DNA of 64,000 bases. Origin: Vibrio mimicus (GTDB lineage Bacteria; Pseudomonadota; Gammaproteobacteria; Enterobacterales; Vibrionaceae). Position numbers and translations under genes: made by a program. Position 1 is the first letter of the stretch. Each line of letters starts with the position of its first letter. Below the pieces are notes generated by a model. It was not told the origin of the DNA and searched no databases. It saw only the letters and a program-made list of their open reading frames with translations. The stretch lies in contig NZ_CP077425.1 in NCBI RefSeq assembly GCF_019048845.1, forward strand, positions 682,001-746,000. The letters run 5' to 3'. This document shows, in pieces, positions 19,236 through 28,211 of this stretch.

Positions 19236-21212
19236 TCACCCGCCTACTGCCATCTCATCTAGAGCACGATACACAGTTTCATCAATGTGTCCATCTTGAA
19301 CCATTTTGCACACTTTACGACGCACAGCGAGACCTGCGATCAGCTTCTCGATCGAGAGATGTTTACTCTCATTTTGGCTGTTATACAGCTCTAGAAGCTT
19401 ACTCAAGGTGGTATATTGGATCACATCATTCTCAACACGTAGCCAATCAAGCTTGTCAATCAGCTCTACACACTCTTCTTTAATCGAAGAAGGGGCATGT
19501 CCAGTCATAGCCGCTAAAGCCGTTATACTGCGTTCTAACGCCTCTGATGAGGTATAGCGTGATAAGGTAATGGTTATCTCGTCAGCATTGATCTCAACCA
19601 GATGCTTACGCAGCTTAACACGGCGCCCCAATCTTCCTCGTGGTGATGGTGCTTTACGTTGGATCGGCTCAAATTCACCATCAATAATGCTCGAAAGTTC
19701 AGCTAACTTTTGTTTGGAAACTAATTCATTACGCAATGGATTTGGCAAGGTTGGCGCCATATTGCGTTTCCCTGCGTTGGTGGTTTTCGCACGCGAGTAA
19801 CGCAGAACTTCTTCCACATCGCATTTGATATCCACTTGGTAATCCACCACTTTGCCTTTTTCTTCGATGCTTTTCACAGTCAAGTGGTAACCCCACAGAT
19901 TGACCACAAATAGCTCCTCACTCCCCTTCCCTTCAGATAGACGACGAAGCTCGCGGATCAGATCCATAGAAAAACGTCGCCATTCGATGTTTCTGGCCAG
20001 TTTTTGGTTCAATTCACTGAGCATCATCACATCCGTATGACGGCGTGACATACGGCTACGAAAATATGAATAGAGCTGAAATACCAAGGTGTGCTGTTTC
20101 AAGATCTCTGGTGGAAATAGGAAGAAGTAATCACGCGTTAGTAGCTCTTCAAAAAACGAAGGCTCCCAAACCAAAATGTACAGATTGGGTTTGATGCGGA
20201 TCTCGCCATCACTCCCCTCCACAGGAGCCTCTTCTGAAGCGGTAATAGTGCGCGCTAAAAATCGGAAGCGATCGCTCTTAAACCCCTCTGGCATGTTCTC
20301 GCTGAGCCAACGGCCTGTCAATTCATGCAACTGAAAATCAGTAAACTCAATACGATCAATACTGTCTCGGATCGAATCACGCGCAGGCCCGCTGTCCTTT
20401 TTACCACGTAAGGAAAGAATATCCGTAATGTAGAGTGGTGTTTTGTTTGGTGCTTGTTTAGCATTGAAATGGTAATCGTCTTGATGATGATCATGGTATT
20501 GAACAGTTAGGGTAAACAGAGCAAACAAGGTCATCAGATCATCAACGGTCATAATGTTTTTTGATGATCGCGTTTCAATCACCGCACGGGTGCCTGATAT
20601 TGAAACCATGGCTTTCTGGTAACTTTTCCGTGTGCGAGGTGGCGCTAATGCTTGATCAATGATCCCTGCCCAGTTTGTTGGTGAAACAACAAATTGCTCA
20701 GATTCATCTTTCATTGCAGGTGGAGTGTTCAAGCCATGTTCATGCAGTAAACGTTGATTGACTTGCGTTTGTGCCAATGCTTTAGAGCGTTTTTGTTTTT
20801 CGTTTTGTTTAACCGATTCGGTTACTAAACTAGTTGATCCCAAGACAGAGATCAATTGATTAGGATTAATGAATCGGTGCAGCATGGTTTTACCCGCCAA
20901 ACCTTCTTCAAATCGTACTGGGATTTGTTTAAATAATCCTGTTGCGACAGCGGCTCTTAAACGTTGTTGGATTGCCGCACGCGTGAGTTGGCCATCAGTG
21001 GCATCAATCAGTTCTGTTGTCGAAACCAAGCCATCTTTGCTACGTAATCCACGCAGTGAGATAAGGTTCAATAATTCAACGATGCTTTTCGTTACACCTT
21101 TGAAGTGCTGATACTGTTCAATCCAGTCAATTGCAGCTTCAGAAACTTCAAAAAGATGGCCATCTTTGTGAGTTCTTGGCAACTTGATCAAGAGTTTTTC
21201 TTCTGAGCTCAT
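19236..21212 (-). CDS. rctB: Chromosome 2 replication initiator RctB
   Basis: The 658-residue protein, the exact length known for Vibrio RctB, binds the iterons of oriCII and opens the origin. Visible parts include an N-terminal winged-helix region (~1-120) and two central initiator-type domains (~150-480) with the basic stretch RSRMSRRHTDVMMLSELNQ. The basic GRLGRRVKLRKHLVEI segment lies near 530. A C-terminal domain ends in DEMAVGG. RctB is found only in Vibrionaceae and has no DnaA-type ATPase motif. It is transcribed away from the origin, so its promoter lies inside oriCII and is likely autoregulated by RctB. Confidence 0.98.
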   Translation of the reverse strand: MSSEEKLLIKLPRTHKDGHLFEVSEAAIDWIEQYQHFKGVTKSIVELLNLISLRGLRSKDGLVSTTELIDATDGQLTRAAIQQRLRAAVATGLFKQIPVRFEEGLAGKTMLHRFINPNQLISVLGSTSLVTESVKQNEKQKRSKALAQTQVNQRLLHEHGLNTPPAMKDESEQFVVSPTNWAGIIDQALAPPRTRKSYQKAMVSISGTRAVIETRSSKNIMTVDDLMTLFALFTLTVQYHDHHQDDYHFNAKQAPNKTPLYITDILSLRGKKDSGPARDSIRDSIDRIEFTDFQLHELTGRWLSENMPEGFKSDRFRFLARTITASEEAPVEGSDGEIRIKPNLYILVWEPSFFEELLTRDYFFLFPPEILKQHTLVFQLYSYFRSRMSRRHTDVMMLSELNQKLARNIEWRRFSMDLIRELRRLSEGKGSEELFVVNLWGYHLTVKSIEEKGKVVDYQVDIKCDVEEVLRYSRAKTTNAGKRNMAPTLPNPLRNELVSKQKLAELSSIIDGEFEPIQRKAPSPRGRLGRRVKLRKHLVEINADEITITLSRYTSSEALERSITALAAMTGHAPSSIKEECVELIDKLDWLRVENDVIQYTTLSKLLELYNSQNESKHLSIEKLIAGLAVRRKVCKMVQDGHIDETVYRALDEMAVGG

Positions 21213-21312
21213 GGTTAGATCCGTATCACACTTACCGTAATATCATTGTAGTTCCAAGAGAATAAAGAAAAAGAGATCATAAATAAAGAAAAATTTGTTG
21301 TTTTTAAATAAC

Positions 21313-21361
21313 TGATCTTTCTGGTTAAAATGATTAATTATGATTAGAGTGATCTAATGAT
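21313..21361 (-). other. Unwinding region with ATCA repeats
   Basis: Read on the minus strand, ATCA occurs five times, as TGAT on the plus strand at 21313, 21331, 21341, 21350 and 21358, in an A+T-rich tract next to the iterons. Strand-specific ATCA repeats bound by RctB as single-stranded DNA are known from the V. cholerae chromosome-2 origin. Confidence 0.75.
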
Positions 21362-21425
21362 CTGAATGAACATTGTGGCGTAAGGTTCTGTAATTTAAAG
21401 AGATTAATTTTAGCGCCTCAGAAGC

Positions 21426-21546
21426 ATGATCATAAGTGAATTGAAACCATGATCAATGTGAGATCGAAAGCATGATCATTTTTTTCTTAAAGCATGATCA
21501 CCTAAAGATCGTATCTATGATCAACAGCAAGCTCTAAGCATGATCA
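21426..21546 (+). repeat. Array of six RctB iterons (12-mers)
   Basis: ATGATCA begins at 21426, 21449, 21472, 21494, 21517 and 21540, all in the same orientation. Steps are 23, 23, 22, 23 and 23 bp, so all sites lie on nearly the same helical face. Four of the six are preceded by AGC, giving AGCATGATCA. Each contains GATC, so RctB binding can sense Dam methylation. Confidence 0.95.
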
Positions 21547-21561
21547 AGGTAGGAACACAGT

Positions 21562-21570
21562 TTATCCACA
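21562..21570 (+). other. DnaA box
   Basis: TTATCCACA is the perfect high-affinity DnaA box, 16 bp beyond the last iteron. The chromosome-2 origin is known to need DnaA in addition to RctB. Confidence 0.9.
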
Positions 21571-21638
21571 GAACTCATTTCTCATTCTCTAATTTTGTGC
21601 GCATTCCATCTCGACATCTCGATTTTCTCTTCGGAAAG

Positions 21639-22043
21639 ATGATCAAGAGCTGGCCCGATATTAGGCTATTTCATAAAATACTTGCGGATTTTCTGTCGGA
21701 TGGACGATTGGCTAAGATTGTTTTCTCTGGCGCTATTTCTATGCTCGTGATGAAAGCATGATCATGGTGAGATGTTTGTGTGTCTACTTGTGACTCTCCT
21801 CTTTTTTCTGTAGAGAATTCTGGTACGTCCGACTCGGAAGCCTTTCTCTATCTGACATTATCCGTAAGATAATCGAAAATTTACATGCTTCCGTACTTCA
21901 TGAATACTTGATCATTGATCCGTAAAAGGATCATCAGAAAAGGAGCTTTTTTAGCCTGTTTCTATACGGGATATTCTCTTGATCATCTTTCCTGAATATC
22001 CCCTTTTCATTGGAAGCATGATCATGATGATGCTCTTGATCAT
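21639..22043. repeat. Scattered RctB iterons of the negative control region
   Basis: ATGATCA occurs on the plus strand at 21639, 21758 and 22018 and on the minus strand at 21909-21915, 21980-21986 and 22037-22043. The spacing is irregular and orientation mixed, unlike the core array. Such sites titrate or handcuff initiator in the rctA region of V. cholerae. Confidence 0.8.
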
Positions 22044-22200
22044 CGTTTCGGGAGTGTTTAAATGATGGACTGAATTTTTGAATCTCCATGTTTTGGTTTG
22101 GATTTGGCTGGAGATCTTAATCTAAATAGCATTGGCCGTAATTTGGCAACTGAATTCAATCGTTCCGTATCTCGTTATCGTGGTTTAGGGTTATCTCTGC

Positions 22201-22213
22201 TTTACATTGTAAA
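22201..22213. other. parS2 centromere site 2
   Basis: TTTACATTGTAAA, a perfect TTTACANTGTAAA palindrome, lies 220 bp before parA2 and inside the origin control region. ParB2 bound here could couple segregation to replication control; spreading of ParB2 into the rctA region is known to affect RctB sites in V. cholerae. Confidence 0.92.
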
Positions 22214-22433
22214 TAAGTGACGTTGTAATATTTAAAATTTAATAACTATCTACTGTAAATCTCCGTCTTATTAAGAGTTATTTTTGATTAGTTCTTTTGT
22301 TCATTTGATATCAATTTTCTGTTAATACTCCAATATGTGTGATTTTAATTCATAGTTTTGCGTTCACCTTTTTGTTGTTTTTTGTTGTTGATGCTGTACA
22401 ATTGGTTTTAAGCCCTAATAACGGAAATTGGCA

Positions 22434-23651
22434 ATGAAAAGAGAACAAACAATAGAGAATCTCTATCAGCTGGCACAACTCACCCAGCAAGTGCAGGCTG
22501 ACCGTATTGAGATCGTATTAGAGGAGCGCCGTGATGAGCATTTTCCTCCAATGTCAAAAGCACTGATGGAAACGCGTTCAGGCTTAACTCGTCGCAAGCT
22601 CGATGAAGCGATTGCCAAGATGGAAGAAGCTGGCCATCAATTTACCAAAAATAATGCGAACCACTACTCTATCTCTCTTTCTGAAGCCCATATGTTAATG
22701 GATGCGGCGGGTGTGCCTAAGTTCCATGAGCGTAAAAAGAACAATGACAATAAGCCATGGATCATCAATGTGCAGAACCAGAAGGGTGGTACAGGTAAAT
22801 CGATGACTGCGGTGCATTTAGCTGCTTGCTTAGCGCTGAATTTGGATAAACGTTATCGTATTTGTCTGATTGACTTAGATCCCCAAGGTTCACTGCGCTT
22901 ATTTTTGAATCCACAAATCAGCCTTGCTGAGCACACTAATATCTACTCAGCTGTCGATATTATGTTGGATAACGTACCGGATGGTGTGGAGGTTGATACT
23001 GAATTCCTACGCAAAAACGTGATGCTACCGACTCAGTATCCGAATTTGAAAACCATTTCAGCATTCCCTGAGGATGCGATGTTTAATGCTGAGGCATGGC
23101 AGTATTTGTCACAAAATCAGTCATTAGACATTGTTCGTTTGCTTAAAGAGAAGTTGATAGACAAAATCTCTGGTGACTTTGACATCGTCATGATTGATAC
23201 CGGCCCACACGTTGATCCGCTGGTGTGGAACGCCATGTATGCATCGAATGCCTTACTGATCCCATGTGCCGCGAAGCGACTGGACTGGGCTTCAACGGTA
23301 AACTTCTTCCAGCATTTGCCAACAGTTTATGAAATGTTCCCTGAAGATTGGAAAGGGCTAGAATTTGTTCGTTTGATGCCGACTATGTTTGAGGATGACA
23401 ACAAGAAGCAAGTTTCGGTGCTGACGGAAATGAACTATTTGCTTGGTGATCAGGTAATGATGGCGACCATCCCACGTAGCCGCGCTTTTGAAACCTGTGC
23501 TGATACCTATAGTACCGTGTTTGATTTGACTGTTAATGACTTTGAAGGCGGTAAAAAGACGCTAGCCACCGCTCAGGATGCGGTTCAGAAAAGTGCACTC
23601 GAATTAGAGCGCGTCCTTCATTCTCATTGGTCATCACTTAATCAGGGGTAA
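22434..23651 (+). CDS. parA2: Chromosome 2 partition ATPase ParA2
   Basis: The 405-residue protein is a type Ia ParA. An N-terminal winged helix-turn-helix domain (~1-100) precedes the Walker-type ATPase, with the deviant Walker A motif NQKGGTGKS (~113-121) and Walker A' LIDLDPQGSL. It forms ATP-dependent DNA filaments that move the ParB2-parS2 complex. The start used is ATG 22434, preceded by GGAA; an in-frame TTG two codons upstream is less likely. It overlaps nothing and is followed by parB2 after 7 bp. Confidence 0.97.
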   Translation: MKREQTIENLYQLAQLTQQVQADRIEIVLEERRDEHFPPMSKALMETRSGLTRRKLDEAIAKMEEAGHQFTKNNANHYSISLSEAHMLMDAAGVPKFHERKKNNDNKPWIINVQNQKGGTGKSMTAVHLAACLALNLDKRYRICLIDLDPQGSLRLFLNPQISLAEHTNIYSAVDIMLDNVPDGVEVDTEFLRKNVMLPTQYPNLKTISAFPEDAMFNAEAWQYLSQNQSLDIVRLLKEKLIDKISGDFDIVMIDTGPHVDPLVWNAMYASNALLIPCAAKRLDWASTVNFFQHLPTVYEMFPEDWKGLEFVRLMPTMFEDDNKKQVSVLTEMNYLLGDQVMMATIPRSRAFETCADTYSTVFDLTVNDFEGGKKTLATAQDAVQKSALELERVLHSHWSSLNQG

Positions 23652-23658
23652 GTAACTT

Positions 23659-24630
23659 ATGGCAATTAAAACTTCTGACCTTAATGCAAAATTGTTTGGT
23701 AAGGCGGATAAACGCCGTGCAACAACGCCTGCAGAAGCGCAATCGGCTGCCAAAGCACAAGCGCAGATGATTGAACTGGCTGTGGCGGGTGAAGAGATCG
23801 TCACTTTCGAGCTGATGCGTATTCCTGCACAGGAAGTGGCTGAAAAAACGGTGGTGTTTGCTCAAAATGCCCGCGAACAAGCCTTTTTAACGGAACACGC
23901 TCTATCCGATGTACTGACAACTCTGCGTGATCGCGGTCAGCAGTATCCTGCTGTGGGTCGTAAAACGGCGGAAGGGAAGATAGAAGTTCTCGATGGTAGC
24001 CGTCGTCGAATGTCTTGTATCTTAGCGGGTAAAGAGTTTCTGGTGTATGTGGCAGAAAACATTAATGCTGGGCACGCCAAGTTTCTCTCTGATGTCGCAA
24101 ACGCGCACAAGCCTCTTTCGCTTTATGAAAAAGGTAAGGAGATGCAGGCTAAACTCGATAGTGGTGAAGCGGAAGATCAAAAAGCACTCGCGAAAATGTT
24201 TCAGTGCAGCGAAGCGTTAGTCAGTGGCGCTTTAAAAGCTGCTGCATTGCCGCTAGAACTTCTGCAAGCGTACCCAAGCGTAGTGGAGTTAGGCCGCCCA
24301 ACCATAGTGAAATTGCATAAGCAGTTTAATGAGTTGAGTGAAACTCAGCGCGAACAGTTGTTGGCAAAATGCCACCAAGAAAATGGTTTTGTGTGGCAAC
24401 AATCTCAGGCTCAAGGGGTTTCCCGTATTACGAAAGAAGTCACGGAAACCATCGAAAGCTGGATTCAGGATGTGCTACCCCCTAAGCGTAATGAAACGCC
24501 TAAGGTTGAGCTGATCAAAGGCCGCGCAAGCTATGCGCGCAAAGGCAGTAATTTAGTGCTGAATTTGAAGAAAGTAGATGATGAGCTGATGCAAGACATT
24601 CTGGATTTTGTACAGCGTAAGCTAAATTAA
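23659..24630 (+). CDS. parB2: Chromosome 2 centromere-binding protein ParB2
   Basis: The 323-residue protein has an N-terminal ParB/Srx-type domain with DGSRRRMSCILAGKEF (~113-128), the CTP-binding region of the family. A helix-turn-helix follows (LAKMFQCSEALVSGALKAAALP, ~175-200). A C-terminal dimerisation domain ends the protein. It binds the TTTACANTGTAAA sites, five of which are in this window. AGGGG is 9 nt before ATG. It forms an operon with parA2 and ends at a strong terminator. Confidence 0.97.
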   Translation: MAIKTSDLNAKLFGKADKRRATTPAEAQSAAKAQAQMIELAVAGEEIVTFELMRIPAQEVAEKTVVFAQNAREQAFLTEHALSDVLTTLRDRGQQYPAVGRKTAEGKIEVLDGSRRRMSCILAGKEFLVYVAENINAGHAKFLSDVANAHKPLSLYEKGKEMQAKLDSGEAEDQKALAKMFQCSEALVSGALKAAALPLELLQAYPSVVELGRPTIVKLHKQFNELSETQREQLLAKCHQENGFVWQQSQAQGVSRITKEVTETIESWIQDVLPPKRNETPKVELIKGRASYARKGSNLVLNLKKVDDELMQDILDFVQRKLN

Positions 24631-24647
24631 TTGCTGTTTCTAATCGT

Positions 24648-24670
24648 AAAGCCCGCAAAATGCGGGCTTT
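24648..24670. terminator. Bidirectional terminator between parB2 and the potD-like gene
   Basis: A 9-bp stem (AAAGCCCGC at 24648-24656, GCGGGCTTT at 24662-24670) with a 5-nt loop lies between convergent genes. Confidence 0.85.
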
Positions 24671-24690
24671 ATTCGTTTTAGGCTTTAAAA

Positions 24691-25725
24691 TTATTGGTTT
24701 CTTAAGCGCTGCCAGTATTTTTCGTAGATTGCTAGAGTTTCAGGGCCTACGTCATTGATAAATTCACCTTTCTTCATATCTTCTTCAGATGGGAAAATGG
24801 TTGGGTTATCACGCAGCTCTGCGGGTAACAGTGCACGGCCACCTTTGGTTGCTGAGGCATAGCCAAGGCTTTTTACGATTTCAGCTTGGTTCTCTGGCTG
24901 ATACATGAAGTTGATAAACTTGTGCGCTAACGGAATATTTTTGCTTCCAGAAGGGATAGTGAAGTTATCCATCCACAGTACAGCATCTTCTTCAGGCATT
25001 ACAAATTTTAGCTCAGGCATTTCTACTTGGCCTTGGTAGGCGTTACCATTCCATTGCATGCCTAATGTTGCTTCACCAGAAACATAAGGAACGTGTGGAG
25101 CATCTGAGTTATACAGCAGTACGTTATTTTTTAGTGCTACTAGCGATTCGTATGCTTTTTTGATTTCATCTTCATTTTTGGTGTTAATGCTAAAGCCATT
25201 GAGCTTCAGAGCCATGCCAAAAACGTCACGAATATCATCGATCAGCATAACTTGCTGTTCATATTGCTTGTCCCACAGATCCGCCCATTTGGTGATACCG
25301 TTTGGCAGTGTCGCTGAGTTGTAGTAAAGGCCGGTAATTCCCCAAATGTAGGGGAGAGAATATTTGTTTTGGGGATCATGTGCCAAACCGAGTACCGTTG
25401 GCATCGCATCTTTCATGTTCGGGATTTGGTTATGATCGATTTCTGCCAGCAGCCCTTCACGGCCCATCTTTTCGATAAAATAAGCCGATGCGAACACCAC
25501 ATCATATCCAGTACCTTTCAGAAGTTTGAGTTTGGTGTACATTGACTCATTATTCTCAAAGGTTGAATAGTTAATAGTAACGCCTTCTTGTTTTTCAAAA
25601 GCTTTCAGCGAATTCTCTGGTAAGTAACCACCCCACGCATACACGTTGAGAGTTGGCTGTTCAGCATACACCTGAGAAGACGCAACAACGGCAGAAAGTA
25701 CCAATCCTTTAATGAAAGTTTTCAT
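24691..25725 (-). CDS. Periplasmic spermidine/putrescine-type binding protein (PotD-like, orphan)
   Basis: The 344-residue protein starts with a type I signal peptide (MKTFIKGLVLSAVVASSQVYA). The mature part begins EQPTLNVYAWGGYLPENSL, the PotD/PotF family start. Polyamine-pocket residues common in the family are visible: YDVVFAS near the N terminus, PYIWGITGLYYN, and the aromatic/acidic MLIDDIRDVF stretch. ATG 25725 has AGGAA upstream; a longer frame to 25806 has no signal for initiation. No permease or ATPase gene is adjacent. It may serve a distant transporter or act as a sensor. Confidence 0.9.
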   Translation of the reverse strand: MKTFIKGLVLSAVVASSQVYAEQPTLNVYAWGGYLPENSLKAFEKQEGVTINYSTFENNESMYTKLKLLKGTGYDVVFASAYFIEKMGREGLLAEIDHNQIPNMKDAMPTVLGLAHDPQNKYSLPYIWGITGLYYNSATLPNGITKWADLWDKQYEQQVMLIDDIRDVFGMALKLNGFSINTKNEDEIKKAYESLVALKNNVLLYNSDAPHVPYVSGEATLGMQWNGNAYQGQVEMPELKFVMPEEDAVLWMDNFTIPSGSKNIPLAHKFINFMYQPENQAEIVKSLGYASATKGGRALLPAELRDNPTIFPSEEDMKKGEFINDVGPETLAIYEKYWQRLRNQ

Positions 25726-25944
25726 TGCATTTTGATTCCTTTTTAACCCAGCCCAATGCTGGGGTTCGAGTGCATAATTAGTGAATTTTTTGTTGGGATA
25801 AAGCAAATATAATTTGTCGTTAAGAAAAAATATTTTAGCCTTCTATTAACAAAACCCTCGACTCCTTGTGATGTGTTTCAAGGCGTTACAGCGATCTGTC
25901 TGCATGTGCTAACATGACGCATCACTGATGGGATACGACTTGTT

Positions 25945-27957
25945 ATGACTCAGCCACTCACTTATTTATTGCAACTTCATCAATTGGCCCAACAGCACCA
26001 CACTCGCTTTGGGTGTTGGTTACGTGGTGAACCGCAATGGCAGTGCCAATTACTTAACTCCTTGATTAGCAACTTTACCGAGCAATCGATATTTATGTTA
26101 GGCAATAGTGAGTGTGATGGTGTGACTTGTGTCGACTATCGCCAAGGTCAGCAATGGTTGGGGAAAGAATGTGAGCTCTTGATCTGTGATTTAAACCAAG
26201 GGTGGGATGCAAATAGTTTTAATGCCGCGCTCGGTACATTAGTCGGGGGGGGCATACTGATTGTGATGGGGGAGGCTCATTCACTTACCCCAGCAGCACG
26301 TGGTTGGTTAGAAGTGGCCCTCGGTGAACTGTTGGTGATTTGTCCTCAGCAACTGCCTCTTCTGCCCGAAAGAGTGTCTAGCTCCTCTGCAATCCGCTAT
26401 GAGCAGCAAGAGCTTGCGGTTGAGGGCATTATCAAAGTCGTGACTGGGCATCGTAAGCGACCTTTCATTTTAACGGCCGATCGCGGTCGAGGAAAAACCA
26501 GTGCTTTGGGGCTCGCTGCGGCGAAACTTATGCAAACGCGCAAGATGCGGATTTTAGTTACTGCTCCTGCGCTGACATCGGTTGAGCCACTTTTCATTCA
26601 TGCGCAGCGTACACTCTTGCAAGCGAATGCCAAACGAGGCGATATACAGTGGGAGGATTCAACACTCCGCTTTATTGCTCCTGATGAACTGCTAAGAACT
26701 CAGCCTGAGTGTGATTTATTGTTGGTTGATGAAGCGGCGGCGCTACCCTTGTCTTTGCTGAAGAGTTTGGTGGAGAGGTATCATCGAGTCGTCTTCTCTT
26801 CAACGATTCATGGTTATGAAGGGTGTGGCCGTGGTTTTTCTCTCAAGTTTCAGCAATGGTTACAGCAACAGCGTCCGCAGATGCGTGCGCTGCATCTTGA
26901 GCAGCCAATTCGCTGGGCGCAAGCCGATGCATTGGAACTGTGGCAAAATCGAGCATTCTTGCTGCAAAGTGAGTTGGCTGAGCTTCCTGCCGCTCATACT
27001 CGATCGCCACTGCGTTTTTCTCCTTTAACCCAAGACGCTGGCGTGCAGCAACCAGAGCGTTTAGCGCAAGTGTTTGCACTCTTGGTGAACGCTCATTATC
27101 AAACTTCACCCAATGATCTCTTTTCTTTACTTGGTGATGAAGCGATGAGGCTGTTTACCGCTTATCAAGGAGAGGTCTGTGTGGGTTGTGTGCTCGCCGT
27201 TCGGGAAGGGGCGCTAGATGAAGGTTTAATTGAAGCGATACAATTGGGTACTCGCCGCCCGAAAGGGAATCTCGCACCGGTTACGCTCGCGAATCAATTG
27301 GGCATTACTGAAGCAGCGCGTCAATCTTGCTACCGTATTTTACGCATAGCCGTGCACCCTGATTGCCAACGTCAGGGCGTTGGTCGTCAATTACTGGAGC
27401 ATTTTATTGAGCAGCATCCGGCGGATTATTACGCCACCAGCTTCGGGGTGAGTGATGATTTACTGCCTTTCTGGCTAAACAATCGATTTGTCCCTGTTAA
27501 ATTTGGTTCGCATCGTGATCAAGCCAGTGGCTGCTATTCCCTCCTGATGGTGCACCAAAACTCACTGGCTTGGTTAGCTCAGGCTCAGCAGCAGTTTGGT
27601 GTGCATTGGGTATTTGAGTTGAGTGACTCGTTGAGAGAGTTAGAGCCAGAAATCATTCAACTGTTGCTGCCGTATGGTATTTCATCCCCCAATTCTCCGC
27701 GATGCCAAGTGCTAGTTGAACGCTACGCACAGGGTGGCGCCAATTATGAGAGTGTGGCTGTTTGGCTATTTGGGTGGCTTTGGGAGTATGCTGTATCGGC
27801 AAACGAGCTTATCTCGCCTTTATTAATCAGTAAAATTCTACAGCGTAAAAGTTGGGCTGAGTGTGCTGAGCAATTTCAGTTCACGGGTAAGCGGCAAGTG
27901 GAGTCCGCTTTGCGCACAGATATTTTGGCTTTGCTCGGTGATTTACACTGTAAATAA
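25945..27957 (+). CDS. tmcA: tRNA(Met) cytidine acetyltransferase TmcA
   Basis: TmcA makes N4-acetylcytidine at the wobble base of elongator tRNA-Met with acetyl-CoA and ATP. The 670 residues match E. coli TmcA (671). An N-terminal domain precedes an RNA-helicase-like module with Walker A DRGRGKTSALGLAAA (~178-192) and Walker B LLLVDEAAALP (~256-266). A GNAT domain follows (LRIAVHPDCQRQGVGRQLLEH, ~466-486), then a C-terminal tRNA-binding tail. The last codons (L-H-C-K-stop) are written by a parS2 site. Confidence 0.97.
   Translation: MTQPLTYLLQLHQLAQQHHTRFGCWLRGEPQWQCQLLNSLISNFTEQSIFMLGNSECDGVTCVDYRQGQQWLGKECELLICDLNQGWDANSFNAALGTLVGGGILIVMGEAHSLTPAARGWLEVALGELLVICPQQLPLLPERVSSSSAIRYEQQELAVEGIIKVVTGHRKRPFILTADRGRGKTSALGLAAAKLMQTRKMRILVTAPALTSVEPLFIHAQRTLLQANAKRGDIQWEDSTLRFIAPDELLRTQPECDLLLVDEAAALPLSLLKSLVERYHRVVFSSTIHGYEGCGRGFSLKFQQWLQQQRPQMRALHLEQPIRWAQADALELWQNRAFLLQSELAELPAAHTRSPLRFSPLTQDAGVQQPERLAQVFALLVNAHYQTSPNDLFSLLGDEAMRLFTAYQGEVCVGCVLAVREGALDEGLIEAIQLGTRRPKGNLAPVTLANQLGITEAARQSCYRILRIAVHPDCQRQGVGRQLLEHFIEQHPADYYATSFGVSDDLLPFWLNNRFVPVKFGSHRDQASGCYSLLMVHQNSLAWLAQAQQQFGVHWVFELSDSLRELEPEIIQLLLPYGISSPNSPRCQVLVERYAQGGANYESVAVWLFGWLWEYAVSANELISPLLISKILQRKSWAECAEQFQFTGKRQVESALRTDILALLGDLHCK
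27942..27954. other. parS2 centromere site 3 (overlaps the tmcA 3' end)
   Basis: TTTACACTGTAAA is a perfect palindrome with A/T flanks. It overlaps the last five codons of tmcA and ends one base before the stop codon, so it is constrained as coding and as ParB2-binding sequence. Confidence 0.9.
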
Positions 27958-28211
27958 CCGAGGATTTCAATCCTACACTTTTATCTTCCTATCTCATTCA
28001 CTCCGGGTTGGTTAGCGAATCCGGACCTCCTTCTCTGAGCATTTCATGGTGGATGAAGGTATTTCCTTATTTGTGGAAGCGGCTGGTTCGTACTTTGTTT
28101 AGTAAAGTCGAAAGAATTAGGCCTTTCGTTGATAACTTTAATGAAGAGTTAAGGGATTCTTAAGTTAAGCGGATTACTTTTGACTTAGCGAGTAAGCAAA
28201 GGGAAACGCAG

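Larger units (their letters stand above)
21213..22433. other. Chromosome 2 replication origin oriCII with its regulatory (inc/rctA) region
   Basis: The 1.2-kb gap between divergent rctB and parA2 holds, from left to right, an AT-rich tract with ATCA repeats (21313-21361), six phased RctB iterons (21426-21546), a perfect DnaA box (21562-21570) and further scattered iterons (21639-22043). A parS2 site lies at 22201-22213. This is the known architecture of the Vibrio chromosome-2 origin. The right-hand part corresponds to the negative control locus rctA, where longer 39-mer RctB sites are known; I cannot delimit these by eye. GATC is strongly over-represented, fitting the known need for Dam methylation. 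Confidence 0.95.

Noticed and set aside
21540..21761. A 73-codon open frame starting inside the sixth iteron
   Set aside because: Its start codon is part of an RctB site, it has no ribosome site, and the region is the known non-coding control locus of the origin.
25726..25806. 27-codon extension of the PotD-like protein
   Set aside because: It would precede a clear signal peptide, and the internal ATG has a good AGGAA site.
25867..25882. CRP-like TGTGA-TGTGTT-TCAAG upstream of tmcA
   Set aside because: Only 8 of 10 with a poor right half; expected by chance at this level in a window of this size.
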